A DNA stretch of 64,000 nt from Apostichopus japonicus (lineage: Eukaryota > Echinodermata > Holothuroidea > Aspidochirotida > Stichopodidae), in NCBI RefSeq assembly GCF_037975245.1, contig NC_092576.1:14922111-14986110 (forward strand). Direction: 5' to 3'. The translations under genes and the position numbers were made by a program. This document shows, in pieces, positions 1-11,349 of this stretch; within the stretch, counting starts at the first letter, position 1, and the number at the start of each line of letters is the position of its first letter. The notes below the pieces were generated by a model. The model was not told the DNA's origin, ran no database searches, and was given only the letters and a program-made list of their open reading frames with translations.

Positions 1-404
1 CACTCGTGTCCTACAAGGACTCTTACAGAAATTGAAATGAACCTGATATTTCTATTGATTCAGCCACCTTCTCAGATCCCTTTCTTTCAAATTAGGGTCT
101 TATACCAAAATACTCCTATCATTTGGTCAAATAAGTTCATGATAACATGTGGGATAAAACGAAAGCAAATTGTTGTGCATTTTTATTTGCTCTTTTTTCA
201 ATTGTTTCTCTCAACACCCAGCTATCCTCCTGAATAGAAATTTATTCACCCACCCTCAAATTTGTCAAAGAGATTACACTAGGTCTATATTAGTTTTTAG
301 GTCCATTCTGGTCACTATTCTAGCAATACTACAGTATATCACCAAGCAGTGTCTACATGTGATAATACATTGCAAATTTAATATAAATGATATAAACTTG
401 GTTT

Positions 405-444
405 AACCATGGAGCTATAATCCCAGGTTTATAGCTCCATGGTT
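405..444. repeat. Perfect 16-bp hairpin
   Basis: Arms AACCATGGAGCTATAA (405-420) and its exact reverse complement (429-444) with an 8-base loop. The direct repeat GGTTTAA borders both sides. A related half-arm, accatggagctata, occurs at 51951, and a similar hairpin is at 32541-32574. Confidence 0.85.
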
Positions 445-1945
445 TAACCTGCACTAATTTAATTGCAACATTGTTTTGTGCATATATTAACAACCTTAAT
501 TACTGTGGAAGAATGTTTAATGAATATTCATACCATAACCATGTACATGTTTGCATAATTAAAATATCACCAGCAAAAAGGCCCATTAAACCGTACATTA
601 TTAGCCAACACAGCTAACCTTCTGACAATGAAGTGATGGGCAGGTGGCCAACTGATTACCTATAGCATATATTCCACCTGCTGCAGTGTCTGTGCACATC
701 CCGGCACCAATATATTAAAAACTATGGGAAAACCTCTAAAAAGAAAGAGATAATAAAATAAAACTCATTAATTTAATTGATCCTCCCAAATGGACAAGAC
801 AGGGACCCCCCCCCTCTCCCTTGCTACCTTGTGTTTTAACTAGTAAGGGGACTAATCCCAGGACATATCTTTCAGAAAATCTGAAAAGTCCTATCCTGAA
901 GATTTCTTTTTGTTTGTTACCTAGCAATTTCAAACACATAATCATTATTGAAATTAAAAGCTTGTATACTCATGGTAGCATGGGTACACACTACACAGCT
1001 GATATGTAACAGACAGCTGATCCGGGAGTTTTGGCAGCTACCACAGTAACATAAATTATACCAAGTAGGCTTTATTTCAGAGATTGCCAATCGGAGTGGC
1101 TTAAATTTGAATAAAGCAACTTATTTGCAAATAGGGTTAACTCTAGAAGTCCTACTCCTAGGCTACAGTAGGCTAGCCTATAGTAGCCTAATACTATTCG
1201 TGTCTTGCCGACTAATTATGCATCACGATATTCTCTAACACTAATAAAGTTTAGACTTTTCAGTTCTACTCTTAGGTGATTACAAATAATAAAATATACC
1301 TATAATCTGCAAGGCCCAAATGGCCAATGCACTTAGTTCAAGTTATATGCATATCTATGGAATCATTTTCTTCAGTGGAAATAATTTCTAAAAGTTTTTT
1401 ACAAATAAACAAATAATACACTTATCGCCAAACCCTTCATGTAAGCTTTAATTTTGTGGGCTTTGGTCAAGGGCCTATCTTCGTTGCCATGTGGGCCGAC
1501 GTAAACTAGATCGGCATCTCCCGTCAGTCTGAAACTCTTCGATCTTCCCCTTATCGATCTTTCTAGATTTAACGTAGACTTTTCAGGGTACAGTCCTGAC
1601 GAGAGATATTTTACAATGATAATGTAGGCCTACTCGTCATCGGTATCCAGCTCAGGAGAATTCATCTTGTAATATCAGATCGGGCTAAGTAAGTTAACGG
1701 TCTCAACTCTTAATGCAATTACTGTGCGTGCAAATATTCAACTACTAAGAAATTTTGGGCCCACGACATGTAACGTTAACGACGTAGACGGCACATTCGG
1801 CTTACTTCACTGAGTAAAAAGCAGTATACATTTTACAGTAGAATGCAAATACGCATGCGTGAAATAAAAACTTTGTCACACCTAGAACGTAGAGCGGGAG
1901 ATTTCCACATTTCCCGCGTACTGAATAAAATATGTTGACTCTGAC

Positions 1946-1973
1946 CAGGGAGTTTTTCCATAACAACTCCCTG
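1946..1973. repeat. CAGGGAGTT hairpin, copy 1
   Basis: Arms CAGGGAGTT (1946-1954) and AACTCCCTG (1965-1973) with loop tttccataac. It belongs to a small family also seen at 32578-32606 and 62741-62768. Confidence 0.75.
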
Positions 1974-2729
1974 CTCTGACCCCGGATTTGACCTCCATGC
2001 TCCGGATGGCGGGGAACTTTCCGCCGCCGCGTACCGGTTGAAATACATTTACCTTCAACCTACATGGTTGATCTTTCTCCAACGTTTAGAAATTCCGACC
2101 TTCCAAACAACTACCCTAATGGTAGTAACGATTAATAAGCAGCAGAGTCAGACAGACAGACATGACTAATTAGTTCAGAAGATAATTTAACATTATGCAG
2201 CCTTCTGACACTGACAGTCGACGATCGAAATATAGCGGACAGCGCCCCTCTGGGTGTAGTCTCCACGAGAATAATAACATTTGCCGCCTCCTTCCCACAA
2301 CAGTCGACACTCGGAGTATTAGTTATGCTTTAACCGAGTTTTGAGGGTGCATGCCGACCGATATATCATTGTCAACTTGGTCTTTGCTGGTAAATTACCT
2401 CCTCCTTAAAGGTCATAAGGGAACGTAGATAGGGCCAGGAAACGTTTGTCACTCAACAGAACCACGTTAAAGCTCTTTAAAGAGAACCCGGACACTTTCC
2501 ACGGTGGCGTAGAAAGCAAGGGAAAGTGTCCCTGAGACACTATTCACGCACATGAGACACTATATCCTAGTAATTAGTGTTCTACGGACGCACGGACACT
2601 CATTACTGCCACACCTATACCACTCGATAAGTTACGTACAGTTAAGTTACACATCACGGTTTATGAGGTGACTGACTGGACCTAATACTAGCCCTTTTTC
2701 TCCCGCATATTTACCTATCTGATCTCAAA

Positions 2730-2764
2730 ATGATCAGTAGCTTGTTTATAATCAACGCTTCTGG
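2730..2764 (+). CDS. AP3M: AP3M exon 1
   Basis: This exon encodes MISSLFIINASG and ends in the middle of the Gly codon before GTGAGT. It matches the first beta strand of the longin-like N-domain of AP mu subunits. The ATG at 2730 is chosen because family members begin at exactly this residue. Confidence 0.85.
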
Positions 2765-3400
2765 GTGAGTTTTCTTCATACAGAAATGTCTAACATAGCC
2801 TATGTTGTATTTGTCCGTAGCCTAACTAGGCCAAAAGTAGGCTAGAAATGGTAGTAGTATTTAGGTTAGGCTATAGCTTACAACTAACACTGTAGCCTAG
2901 GCAGTATCACTGCACTACAGGCCTAAGGTAGGCTTTACTGAGGACAGCATTATGACCAAATGCAACGTTTTGTTTAAGTATTAAAGTGGTACACCACTCT
3001 TGAAGGTTGTTACTTATTTCAGCAGATTGATAGTGATAACCTTTCACTCATTTGAATTTGAAGCTATAGCCTAGGCCCTAGTCGAGGGATCATGTGTTCT
3101 TCTGTTCTGCATTATGCTCTATTGAAATTCATGATTTTTATACCATGTATCATAGAAAGTTAGCAAACTTGAAGTTGAAGTAGGCCGTATCCAAGCAAAT
3201 CTCCACATGCGTGTTTTTTACAAATTTACAAAACATTTTCAAAAGTCAAAGTAAGCTGTATACATATCTAGGCTGGCCTAAACTGTTATTTGTTTGTGTC
3301 CAATGTAATGAATGAATAGGAGAACTGAATATTAATTTATTGCATAAAAAGTATTGCTATTAAAGGAGGTCAATTAATATTATGCAAGTAAATTCTGCTT

Positions 3401-3767
3401 TTAAAGGCATTGAAGACCACACCACATGCGTCCATCTGAAAAAGTTAACTTTCTGTTGCTTGCAAGTGACGTTTTGTTCGTGTCGCTTCAAAATGCAGAC
3501 TGTAATAAAACTTGATACCTTAATTGTTATCTTTAGCTGGACCTGAGATGCCCATCGCTGTATCGTTTGTATACTGTGCTGTGGGTATTGACCGCAGCTG
3601 TATGTACTGACTGTACACTAGTGTCTAATAACCGACACTGTAGCAAGGTGTGTGTGTATTTTCTGGGATCGATGGTGGTGTTTAACACTCTGTTACACCT
3701 CATTCGAAACTAGGTCAAATTACCGGCATTAGACATTTCTTTTTGCGCGATTCTTCACACCCTTTAA
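3401..3767 (+). repeat. Dispersed repeat, copy 1 (AP3M intron 1)
   Basis: About 365 bp beginning ttaaaggcattgaagac and ending cacaccctttaa. The same sequence, inverted, lies at 27721-28089. The two share blocks such as gtacactagtgtc and the segment around tgccggtaat. TTAA at both ends hints at a piggyBac-type MITE, but similarity seems to continue a little beyond one end, so the boundaries are uncertain. Confidence 0.75.
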
Positions 3768-4996
3768 GTAGAAGTCCTGAATAATAATAGGTCCCGGTAT
3801 GGTGCGTAAAAATGTAGCTATTAAATAATGAGCACTCTTTGCCAGTTTAAAGTCTTAAGTGCATCATGAATGGACACACTATGCTACAATGTCAAAAGTG
3901 AATGCAGGGCTACTTGAGAGATAGATAGCCTAGTAGTTCCAAGATGTATAGATGCCCAGTCGACTCCTTTACCCACTCTGTAGCCGAGGATCCATGCCAA
4001 GTTTTGTAGTCAGTTTTGCGACCACACAAGTCTTGGACCACACTTCCTAGCATCGGAGCAGCCATTTCAGAATATTGGCCTTGGCCGTATCTCTGCTTCC
4101 ACGGCAGGATATTAAGTACTGTAGTCTTGAACTTAGGCTAGATTCTATTAATATGTTGGCAACTTGGGAGTTGGAATATATGATGGCAACTGGGTGAAGG
4201 AGAAAGTATAGTTAGCTCTGGCAATGTTGACTGGGCATCCTTGCATCAAGACGCTAGGATCGGCCTCCGGAGTGGCCCTGGATACTGTATATTCTATAGT
4301 TTCTCCCTTTTCAATAGCCTAAGTTAGTACTAGGATATTGGCTAGCCCTGGCCTAAGTGATATAGGCTATAACCACTAGATGGGTGCCATCTAGGAGTCC
4401 TATTGGTGCAACATTTCAATCGCTTTTTCCAATTGTCACAAAAGTTAAGAAGGAATGTAATTGTCCTTGCTAAAAAATAAATAGGAATGCCTGGTTTAAC
4501 ATGGCCATATTTCTATCTACAGTTAAGGCTGAATGCTAATCTATTTCTTTCTTCAGAACCTTAAAATGGAACCTTCAGGTGCAGGAAATAAATTCTTTCT
4601 TTGCTATCAGTAACAGTCGATAAACCGGATATTTTAAAGTCTCAAGACACAAACTATTTCAAGCTAATCGCAGGAATCAATCCACAAGATCACATTCATG
4701 ATGAAAATCAGAAAAATTTGGTTATATTTTCAGATACCCACAGAAATATTTCTGACTGGCCTTGAAACTCAGTATCTCTGTAAGCAATGTTTGTTTGTGT
4801 TTTGCTAAATCTATCCTGCTAGGAATCTATGTTCCATCTAATTATGTGTGTACAGTTGTTATTCAACTATCATTTTTATTAGTTATAAAGTTTAAGCATC
4901 ATCTTTTTAAAGCCAGAATGTTTGAGATCCAGAAACGAAACACTGATGCAATTTTGAATTGTTTGTGGGTTTCTTTTGTGATTAATCTTTCTACAG

Positions 4997-5075
4997 CGAC
5001 ATCTTTATGGAGAAACACTGGAAGAGAGTCATCAGCAGGTCTGTTTGTGACTACTTCTTTGAGGCTCAAGAAAAA
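4997..5075 (+). CDS. AP3M: AP3M exon 2
   Basis: The acceptor is ctacag at 4991-4996 and the donor GTAAGT starts at 5076. The exon encodes DIFMEKHWKRVISRSVCDYF followed by FEAQEK. Completing the split Gly codon from exon 1 keeps the frame. The EKHWK and SVCDYFFEAQEK stretches are diagnostic of AP-3 mu rather than AP-1 or AP-2 mu. Confidence 0.9.
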
Positions 5076-5394
5076 GTAAGTTTTTTCTTTTTCTTAGTAA
5101 ATGAATTCATACCACCATGAACATGATTTGAAAATTTGTAATATAGTTTGGCTTAATCTTTTGTATTAAATAGTTATGTAGAGTTACAATAATAGTTGTA
5201 AGAAATAGAGAGATGAAAATGTATTATATATGGTAGTGTTTTGGGCGATCTAGTATATATACAGTATATAATCACAAAGCAGAATGTTGCATGTTGTACA
5301 TTGCACACGGCTCTGATGTCACTCAGTATACAGAACAAGTGGAACAGTTAATTGTGGTATGACTGAAAATGTGCCACAGAATAATATTCTGTAG

Positions 5395-5712
5395 TAAACA
5401 GTATTACAGTAGATAAAGTACTAGATAGTAGATACAGTACTTGATCAAGTATCATATAGTACTTGATAAAGTATCATGTATAGTACTTGATACAGTTCTA
5501 GATATAGTGCTACTGTAGATACAGCTTCAGATACCATACTAGATACAGTACTCGATAAAGTATCATAGTACTTGATACAGTACTACTGTAAATACAGTAC
5601 TAGATAAAGTACTTGATAAATTACTTGATGAAGTATCATACATAGTACTTGATACAGTACTGTACATGATACAATGGATATAAAGTACTAGATCCAGTAC
5701 TTTTAACAGTAT
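5395..5712 (+). repeat. AGTACT / TTGATA minisatellite
   Basis: Irregular repeats of (t)agtacttgata and cagtactagata words in AP3M intron 2, ending about 70 bases before the exon 3 acceptor. Unit length drifts between 10 and 25 bp. Confidence 0.8.
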
Positions 5713-5782
5713 TAGGTACAGTACACCTAAATCATTTTACTGAAATTAACTGTCCATATACTGTATGCTACTTTCCTTTCAG

Positions 5783-5823
5783 GCTTCCAGTAATGAAGAT
5801 GTTCCAGCAGTGATAGCTACACC
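5783..5823 (+). CDS. AP3M: AP3M exon 3, 5' part before the MITE
   Basis: After the acceptor ttcag this encodes ASSNEDVPAVIATP. The last 8 bases, GCTACACC (5816-5823), are the left target-site duplication of the MITE inserted here. Reading straight through the MITE gives a stop codon soon after the insertion point, so this exon is interrupted as it stands. Confidence 0.8.
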
Positions 5824-6191
5824 CAAGGGCGTAGGAACCGGGGGCTGGGGGCGCCAGCCCCCCCAGTGAAAAATGTGGAGGGGCGGAAGTATCATTCCGC
5901 CCCCCCAGGTTCGCAAGTCAGAAATCCCCTTTTTCATTTCCAAATGAGCAAAAAAATCTCATTTGGAGCACAAAATTGCATCTAAGGCCAGGTGAAAATG
6001 CAAAATTAAGTTTCCAAATGGAGTGAGTGTTGAAGTGTGCTATATTGCACCAAATTGCATCTGAGGCCACCTGGAAATGCAAAAAATTCCAAAGGGGAGG
6101 GGGACACCCCCTCCCCCTAGACCCCTCCCCCAGGCCGGCCATCAGTCTTCAGCCCCCCCCCCCCACTCAAAAGTACCTTCCTACGCCACTG
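5824..6191 (+). mobile_element. hAT-like MITE inserted in AP3M exon 3
   Basis: A 368-bp non-autonomous DNA element flanked by exact 8-bp copies of GCTACACC (5816-5823 and 6192-6199). Its ends are imperfect inverted repeats: the left begins CAAGGGCGTAGGAACC and the right, reverse-complemented, begins CAGTGGCGTAGGAAGG. An 8-bp duplication with CA(G/A)-type ends fits the hAT superfamily. It has no coding capacity. A nearly identical copy lies at 58220-58586. Removing the element and one duplication restores the conserved AP-3 mu reading VIATPHHYLIS. Confidence 0.85.
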
Positions 6192-7268
6192 GCTACACCA
6201 CATCACTACCTCATTAGTATCTATCATAAACAACTGTACTTTGTAGCTGTAGTACAAACTGAAGGTGAGTAAATGGGTGATAGCCACACCATACTACTGC
6301 CTCATTAAGTATCTATCATAAACAACTGTACTTTGTAGCTGTAGTACAAACTGAAGGTGAGTAAATGGGTGATAGCCACACCCCACTACTACCTCATTAG
6401 TATGTATCATAAATAACTGTACTTTGTAGCTGTAGTACAAACTGAAGGTGAGTAAATGGGTGATAGCCACACCCCCACAACTACCTCATTAGCATCTATC
6501 ATAAACAACTGTACTTTGTAGCTGTAGTACAAACTGAAGGTGAGTCAATGGGTGATAGCCACACCATACTACTGCCTCATTAAGTATCTGTCATAAACAA
6601 CTGTACTTTGTAGCTGTAGTACAAACTGAAGGTGAGTCAATGGGTGATAGCCACACCATACTACTACCTCATTAAGTATCTATCATGAACAACTGTACTT
6701 TGTAGCTGTAGTATAAACTGAAGGTGAGTAAATGGGTGATAGCCACACCCCACTACTACCTCATTAGTATCTATCATAAATAACTGTACTTTGTAGCTGT
6801 AGTACAAACTGAAGGTGAGTAAATGGGTGATAGCCACACCCCACTACTACCTCATTAGTATCTATCATAAACAACTGTACTTTGTAGCTTTAGTACAAAC
6901 TGAAGGTGAGTAAATGGGTGATAGCCATAGCATACTACTACCTCATTAAGTATCTATCATAAACAACTGTACTTTGTAGCTGTAGTACAAACTGGAGGTA
7001 AGTAAATGGGTGATAGCCACACCCCACTACTACCTCATTAAGTATCTATCATAAACAACTGTACTTTGTAGCTGTAGTACAAACTAAAGGTAAGTAAATG
7101 GGTGATAGCCACACCCCACTACTACCTCATTAGTATCTATCATAAACAACTTCACTTTTAAGCTGTAGTACAAACTGAAGGTGAGTAAACGGGTGATAGC
7201 CACACCCCACTACTACCTCATTAGTATCTATCATAAATAACTGTACTGTAAGGCTGTAGTGCAAACTA
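6192..7268 (+). repeat. 12-unit tandem array of the AP3M exon 3 end plus splice donor
   Basis: About 12 units of roughly 91-92 bp run head to tail. Each unit carries the last codons of exon 3 (from GTGATAGC through the VVQTE codons), the donor GTGAGT or GTAAGT, and about 8 bases of intron (aaatgg). The first unit is the real exon end; the others lie in the intron. Several later units still read IATPHYYLIS in frame. Others have an extra base (cattaagtatc) that breaks the frame. The last two units, from about 7140, are the most diverged. Confidence 0.9.
6200..6264 (+). CDS. AP3M: AP3M exon 3, 3' part after the MITE
   Basis: Joined to the bases before the MITE, this encodes HHYLISIYHKQLYFVAVVQT and E, then splits a codon at GAAG|GTGAGT. 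The G left at the end pairs with TC at the start of exon 4 to give Val. It is also the first unit of the tandem array that follows. Confidence 0.8.
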
Positions 7269-7475
7269 AAACTGAAATTTCAAACGGTTGAATTATTTCT
7301 TTTTGAAGTTGGTGGAGCCGAGAGTTAATTCCCTGCAAACAGAGCAAGTACCTACGTTTGATATACTTTGGAATGTTCCTGTGAGGGATGTTCTCATTAT
7401 TGACATATAATTCTGTCCTGTATATATAATTATTTGAATTCCTGTAGTAACCATGCTTCTGTTCTCTTCTTACAG

Positions 7476-7588
7476 TCTCTCCTCTATTCGTGATTGAATT
7501 CCTTCATCGCATCATAAACACATTCGAAGACTATTTCAGTGATTGCACGGAAACTTCCATCAAGGAAAATTATGTTGTTGTCTATGAG
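7476..7588 (+). CDS. AP3M: AP3M exon 4
   Basis: Acceptor cttacag, donor GTGAGA at 7589. With the G carried from exon 3 it reads VSPLFVIEFLHRIINTFEDY, continuing to KENYVVVYE. This is the end of the longin-like domain. It ends in phase 0, the same phase in which the next detectable exon (8596) begins. Confidence 0.9.
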
Positions 7589-8595
7589 GTGAGAAGAAAA
7601 TAAAGTTGGTGGTGCTTTTTTCTTGGAAACTACAATAACACGCTGTTGAGTGAATAGTATTCTAGTATCTAGATCTGCAATCATCTCATAGTTATTTTAA
7701 AGGGTATCCAATTATCTGTGAATATTATTTGGCTGGTAAGAATGATAAGAAGTCACTACCCAACCCAAGTACAGCTTTTAATAGGTCTCTTCCTTAAAGC
7801 TTCCTATTTATAAAATGGTTTGAAATTTGTGCTGGAATATTAAAGAGCTGAAGTGGCAGATGTGAATTTTTAAGCTTTCTCTGCTAATTTTCCTTATCAC
7901 AAGATGGGCAGTGAGAGGGGTTATGGGGGGGGGGGGGAGGCAAGGTCAGAGGCAGGAAAGAAACTTTTTATTACTTGGGGTAAAATTCACCAATGTTTTG
8001 GCAAGAGCTGGTTGATTGACATCATAACAGTTGAAACAATTTCTGTGTTTTTGGGGTATTTATTAAAATCGTTCAGTTACCCATTTTCATCCAGGAGAAA
8101 AGTTTACAAATATGGATCCTGCTTCAAAATTAAAACTTAACTTGTAAAAACAAGAGAACAATCACATGGCCAAAATTCCAATGAAAGGAGACTCAAGCTG
8201 AAAATCAGACAAGTCTGGGGAAGTAATCCCTCAGTTTTTGTGGCCATATCGTCTTTGCCTTATCTTAAATTACAAGTCTTTTGCTCCTACAATGATCACC
8301 TGCTGTGATGTATTCCACAATGTGATTCTGATATTAGGTTGATTGTGTTAAACTCTCTGAAACAGGTTAAAGATTCTCTGTACTGAGATGGTTTCTTTAT
8401 TCCACAATGTGATTCTGATATTAGGTTGATTGTGTTAAACTCTCTGAAACAGGTTAAAGGTTCTCTGTACTGAGATGGTTTCTTTATTCCACAATGTGGT
8501 GCCGATATTAGGTTTGATTGTGTTCAAACTCTCTAAAACAGGTAAGGTTCTCTGTACTGAGATGGTTTCTCTATTTCTTATTTTTTTGTTCGCAG
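7589..8595 (+). other. Intronic stretch lacking the expected middle AP3M exons
   Basis: In a complete AP-3 mu about 130 residues should follow VVVYE: the rest of the N-domain, the linker and the start of the mu-homology domain, including the conserved GVKYTNNEAYFD-type motif. None of these is visible on the + strand here. The stretch instead holds a G run at 7927-7938 and a threefold 87-bp repeat at its 3' end. Confidence 0.65.
8311..8573 (+). repeat. 3 copies of an 87-bp tandem repeat
   Basis: Units start with tattccacaa at 8311, 8398 and 8485 and end in gagatggtttct. The array stops about 20 bases before the acceptor of the exon at 8596. It may supply repeated pyrimidine-rich tracts to that splice site. 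Confidence 0.85.
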
Positions 8596-8669
8596 TCCGA
8601 GAGAGTGTTATCTTTTGTTCCACCTGATAGTAACTTCAGACTGCTTTCATACCATATAGGAGCATCAAA
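8596..8669 (+). CDS. AP3M: AP3M exon encoding SERVLSF
   Basis: Acceptor gttcgcag, donor GTAAGT at 8670. It reads SERVLSFVPPDSNFRLLSYH and IGAS, matching the RWESERVLSF region of the mu-homology domain. It ends two bases into a codon (AA), which the next exon completes with T to give Asn. Confidence 0.88.
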
Positions 8670-8677
8670 GTAAGTCC

Positions 8678-9512
8678 ACAATAGAATAGCATGGCAGCAA
8701 AGTGTACATGACATAGCAAGATAGCAGAGCATGGTACAGTAGCATTGCATCACAGCATTGCATAGCATGTCATAGCATAGCATGATAGCATAGTGTACAT
8801 GATGTAGCTTATAGCAGAGCATGGTACAGTAGCATTGCATCACAGCATTGCATAGCATGTCATAGCATAGCATGACAGCATAGTGTACATGATGTAGCTT
8901 ATAGCAGAGCATGGTACAGTAGCATAGCATCACAGCATTGCATAGCATGTCATAGCATAGCATGATAGCATAGTGTACATGATGTAGCTTATAGCAGAGC
9001 ATGGTACAGTAGCATAGCATCACAGCATTGCATAGCATGTCGTAGCATAGCATGACAGCATAGTGTACATGACATAGCTAAATAGCAGAGCATGGTACAG
9101 TAGCATAGCATCCAAACATTACATAGCATGACAGCATAGTGTACATGACGTAGCTTATAGCAGAGCATGGTATAGCACTGAAGCATACCATGACATACAG
9201 TATCATAGCATCACATCATTGCACTGCATTGCATAGCATAGCCTGACAACATAGAGTATATGACATAGCTTATAGCCTGGTATAGCACTGTAGCATACCA
9301 TGACATACAGTATCATAGCATCACAACATTGCACAGCATAGCATAGAATGGCATGACAGCATAGAGTATATGACACAGCTTATACCAGAGCATGGTATAA
9401 CACTGTAGCATACCATGACATACAAAGCATCACAACATAGCATGGCATAGCATATGTCATAGCATATCATGATAGATCTTAGCTTATCATGACATACCAT
9501 AGCATATTGTAG
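8678..9512 (+). repeat. 90-bp tandem array built from AGCAT words
   Basis: An intronic minisatellite: the phrase agtgtacatga recurs about every 90 bp (8792, 8882, 8972, 9062). Each unit is packed with the pentamer TAGCA/AGCAT. It degrades towards 9.5 kb. Long minus-strand reading frames rich in MLCY across it are by-products of the repeat, not genes. Confidence 0.9.
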
Positions 9513-10022
9513 TATGACAGGCCATTATCGTGTCAGTTGCTTACATGATGCTATGGTAATAATTTCAATACTGAAGTCGCATGTGTATTCTGTTGCCTTG
9601 TATATCCAGCACCCATGGAAATGCATGTTACTAGCGATCTTCTTGTCATGGAAAACTTGGAAAAGTCATGCAAGTTGGATCGGGCATTGTGCTGAAGTTT
9701 GATGAAAAAAGTCTTCCAAACATATAAGCAGAAAACATTTTAAAACTTACTGAAATTTTGGAATTGCCACAAAAGTTCTGCCTATGTGGAGATAAAAGTG
9801 CCTAAATAACAGTATCTCACAAAAATGGTCGGGAGGTTCTCAGGCTGGTGTACAGTTAGATAATTAGATTAATGAGTGAGATAATGGTACATTTTATTTA
9901 CTTTGTATGCCTTCATTCAAGAAATGTAAGGTTTGTTCACAATAATGTAACGTTATTTTTTATTTGTCATGAAGTGTAGATGATTATATCGTTAATGTAA
10001 ATTGTGTTTGGTTCTTGTTAAG

Positions 10023-10125
10023 TTTAACAGCTATTCCGGTTTACGTGCGTCCAAACATAACTATACGAGAGGGTTCGGGGAAATTTTAACTCAGCATTGG
10101 ACCAAAGCAAACCATGGGAAAACTG
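10023..10125 (+). CDS. AP3M: AP3M exon with an in-frame stop codon
   Basis: The acceptor is ttgttaag at 10015-10022, which gives ASN-LTAIPVYVRPNITIREGSGKF. A TAA then follows at 10087-10089, and the frame resumes as LSIGPKQTMGKL to the donor at 10126. Relatives have an acidic residue (Asp in vertebrate AP3M, likely Glu here) where the stop lies. GAA to TAA is a single G-to-T change. Everything around it is conserved, so this is a nonsense mutation or a base-call error. Confidence 0.85.
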
Positions 10126-11187
10126 GTAAGGTTCTATTATAACATATGTATAACAAAAGTAGAGTAATTAATCACTAGATTGTATCACTTCAAATGGTTT
10201 AACTGGTAAACAGTCCAACCGTGGTTCCGTTTACTGAGCATCAAAACCGCGATAGTCTGTGTTGCTGCTTGCTGCTGTGTTTAGTTCTCATAAGACAACC
10301 ATGAATTTTGCCTTTCTGATGCTCGATAGAAATTGATCAGGTTACTGTGATTAGACAGTACCTTTACATTACAGAACAAGTCTCCTTTTATGATGTAAAT
10401 TAGGTATGTAAATTAGGTTGAGGCGAAATACTACATTTGTGGCTGGTACGTACTTTCGGGAAGTGGTCTTAACATGCCATGTTAACTTTGTAAAATCACC
10501 TTCTTTTCGTATCCGTCGGTCTTTTGGAATGAAAGGCTTTGTCAAGGAGGTTGAAGCAGCAGTCACCAGTTTTCAAATCAGATCAGATTTTCAAATTATG
10601 AAATTATCAGGATAAAGTGTGATAAGTGGTGTTTATTTTGTGCATTATGATCATTTGATAAAGCATATGTCAATTGTGTCTTATAAAATTGATATAATAG
10701 TTAAGTTTTTTTATTATACGATGTTTACCAGTTTTACAAGGGAGTTGTATTTGTTAATTAAGCTCACAGGTCTCTAATATGATTCAGCTCTGTAATCACT
10801 ATGCCTTGCTATACAAGAATTGAATGCTTGAACATTGCGATTACAGGTGATTACATCAGCTTTTTTTCGGTTGTTTTACAAAGCTCTAAGATATTTACCG
10901 AACCTTAAATAGGTTTAAAAAATAGGTCATTATGCTATATTTTCTTATCAAGTCAAATGTGAAAAAAATGCCATCTGATGTAAAAGATGTCTTTGCCCAG
11001 AAATATTTTCATGTTAACATTAGAAACATACAAAAAGCATATCAGCGGGGCTAATATTCTTACCATTTTTATCGTTGGTAAATAGGCTTTTATTATCGAA
11101 CGATATCAACAATTTACAAAAATCACCTCAAAATCGGCTCTCAGTTCATCTGTCCATTTCTTCTTTCCTATTATATTCTTTGTGCAG

Positions 11188-11349
11188 GTGGAAGACGTGG
11201 TTGTGACATCAGATTTCCCTAAGCAAGTCTTAAACATGAACCTGACACCCAATCAAGGCACCTACAGCTTTGACCCGGTCAACAAGACCCTCCGCTGGGA
11301 GGTCGGAAAGATCAACCCCCAGAAACAGATTCCAAACATCAAGGGCACG
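11188..11349 (+). CDS. AP3M: AP3M exon encoding the mu-homology domain core
   Basis: 54 codons, acceptor tttgtgcag, donor GTGAGA. It begins VEDVVVTSDFPKQVLNMNLT and ends KINPQKQIPNIKGT, with GTYSFDP and LRWEVGKI between. It is phase 0 at both ends. It belongs to the C-terminal cargo-binding immunoglobulin-like fold of AP-3 mu and is the clearest single piece of evidence for the gene's identity. Confidence 0.95.

Larger units (their letters stand above)
1..2729. other. Upstream intergenic sequence, presumed AP3M 5' region
   Basis: No coding segment is recognised. It contains a perfect hairpin at 405-444, a CAGGGAGTT hairpin at 1946-1973 and a more GC-rich stretch at about 1750-2330. The latter could include the AP3M promoter, but no TATA box or initiator is placed with confidence. 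Confidence 0.4.

Noticed and set aside
5918-6142. Minus-strand and plus-strand frames across the exon-3 MITE
   Set aside because: The same frames recur in the second MITE copy at 58.2 kb and have no domain; the element is non-coding.
6192-7268. CRISPR-like spaced array
   Set aside because: Units are contiguous copies of an exon fragment with no unique spacers, in a eukaryotic gene.
8571-9186. Long minus-strand frames rich in MLCYDMLCNAV
   Set aside because: They translate the AGCAT tandem array; 90-bp is a multiple of three, so the frame stays open by construction.
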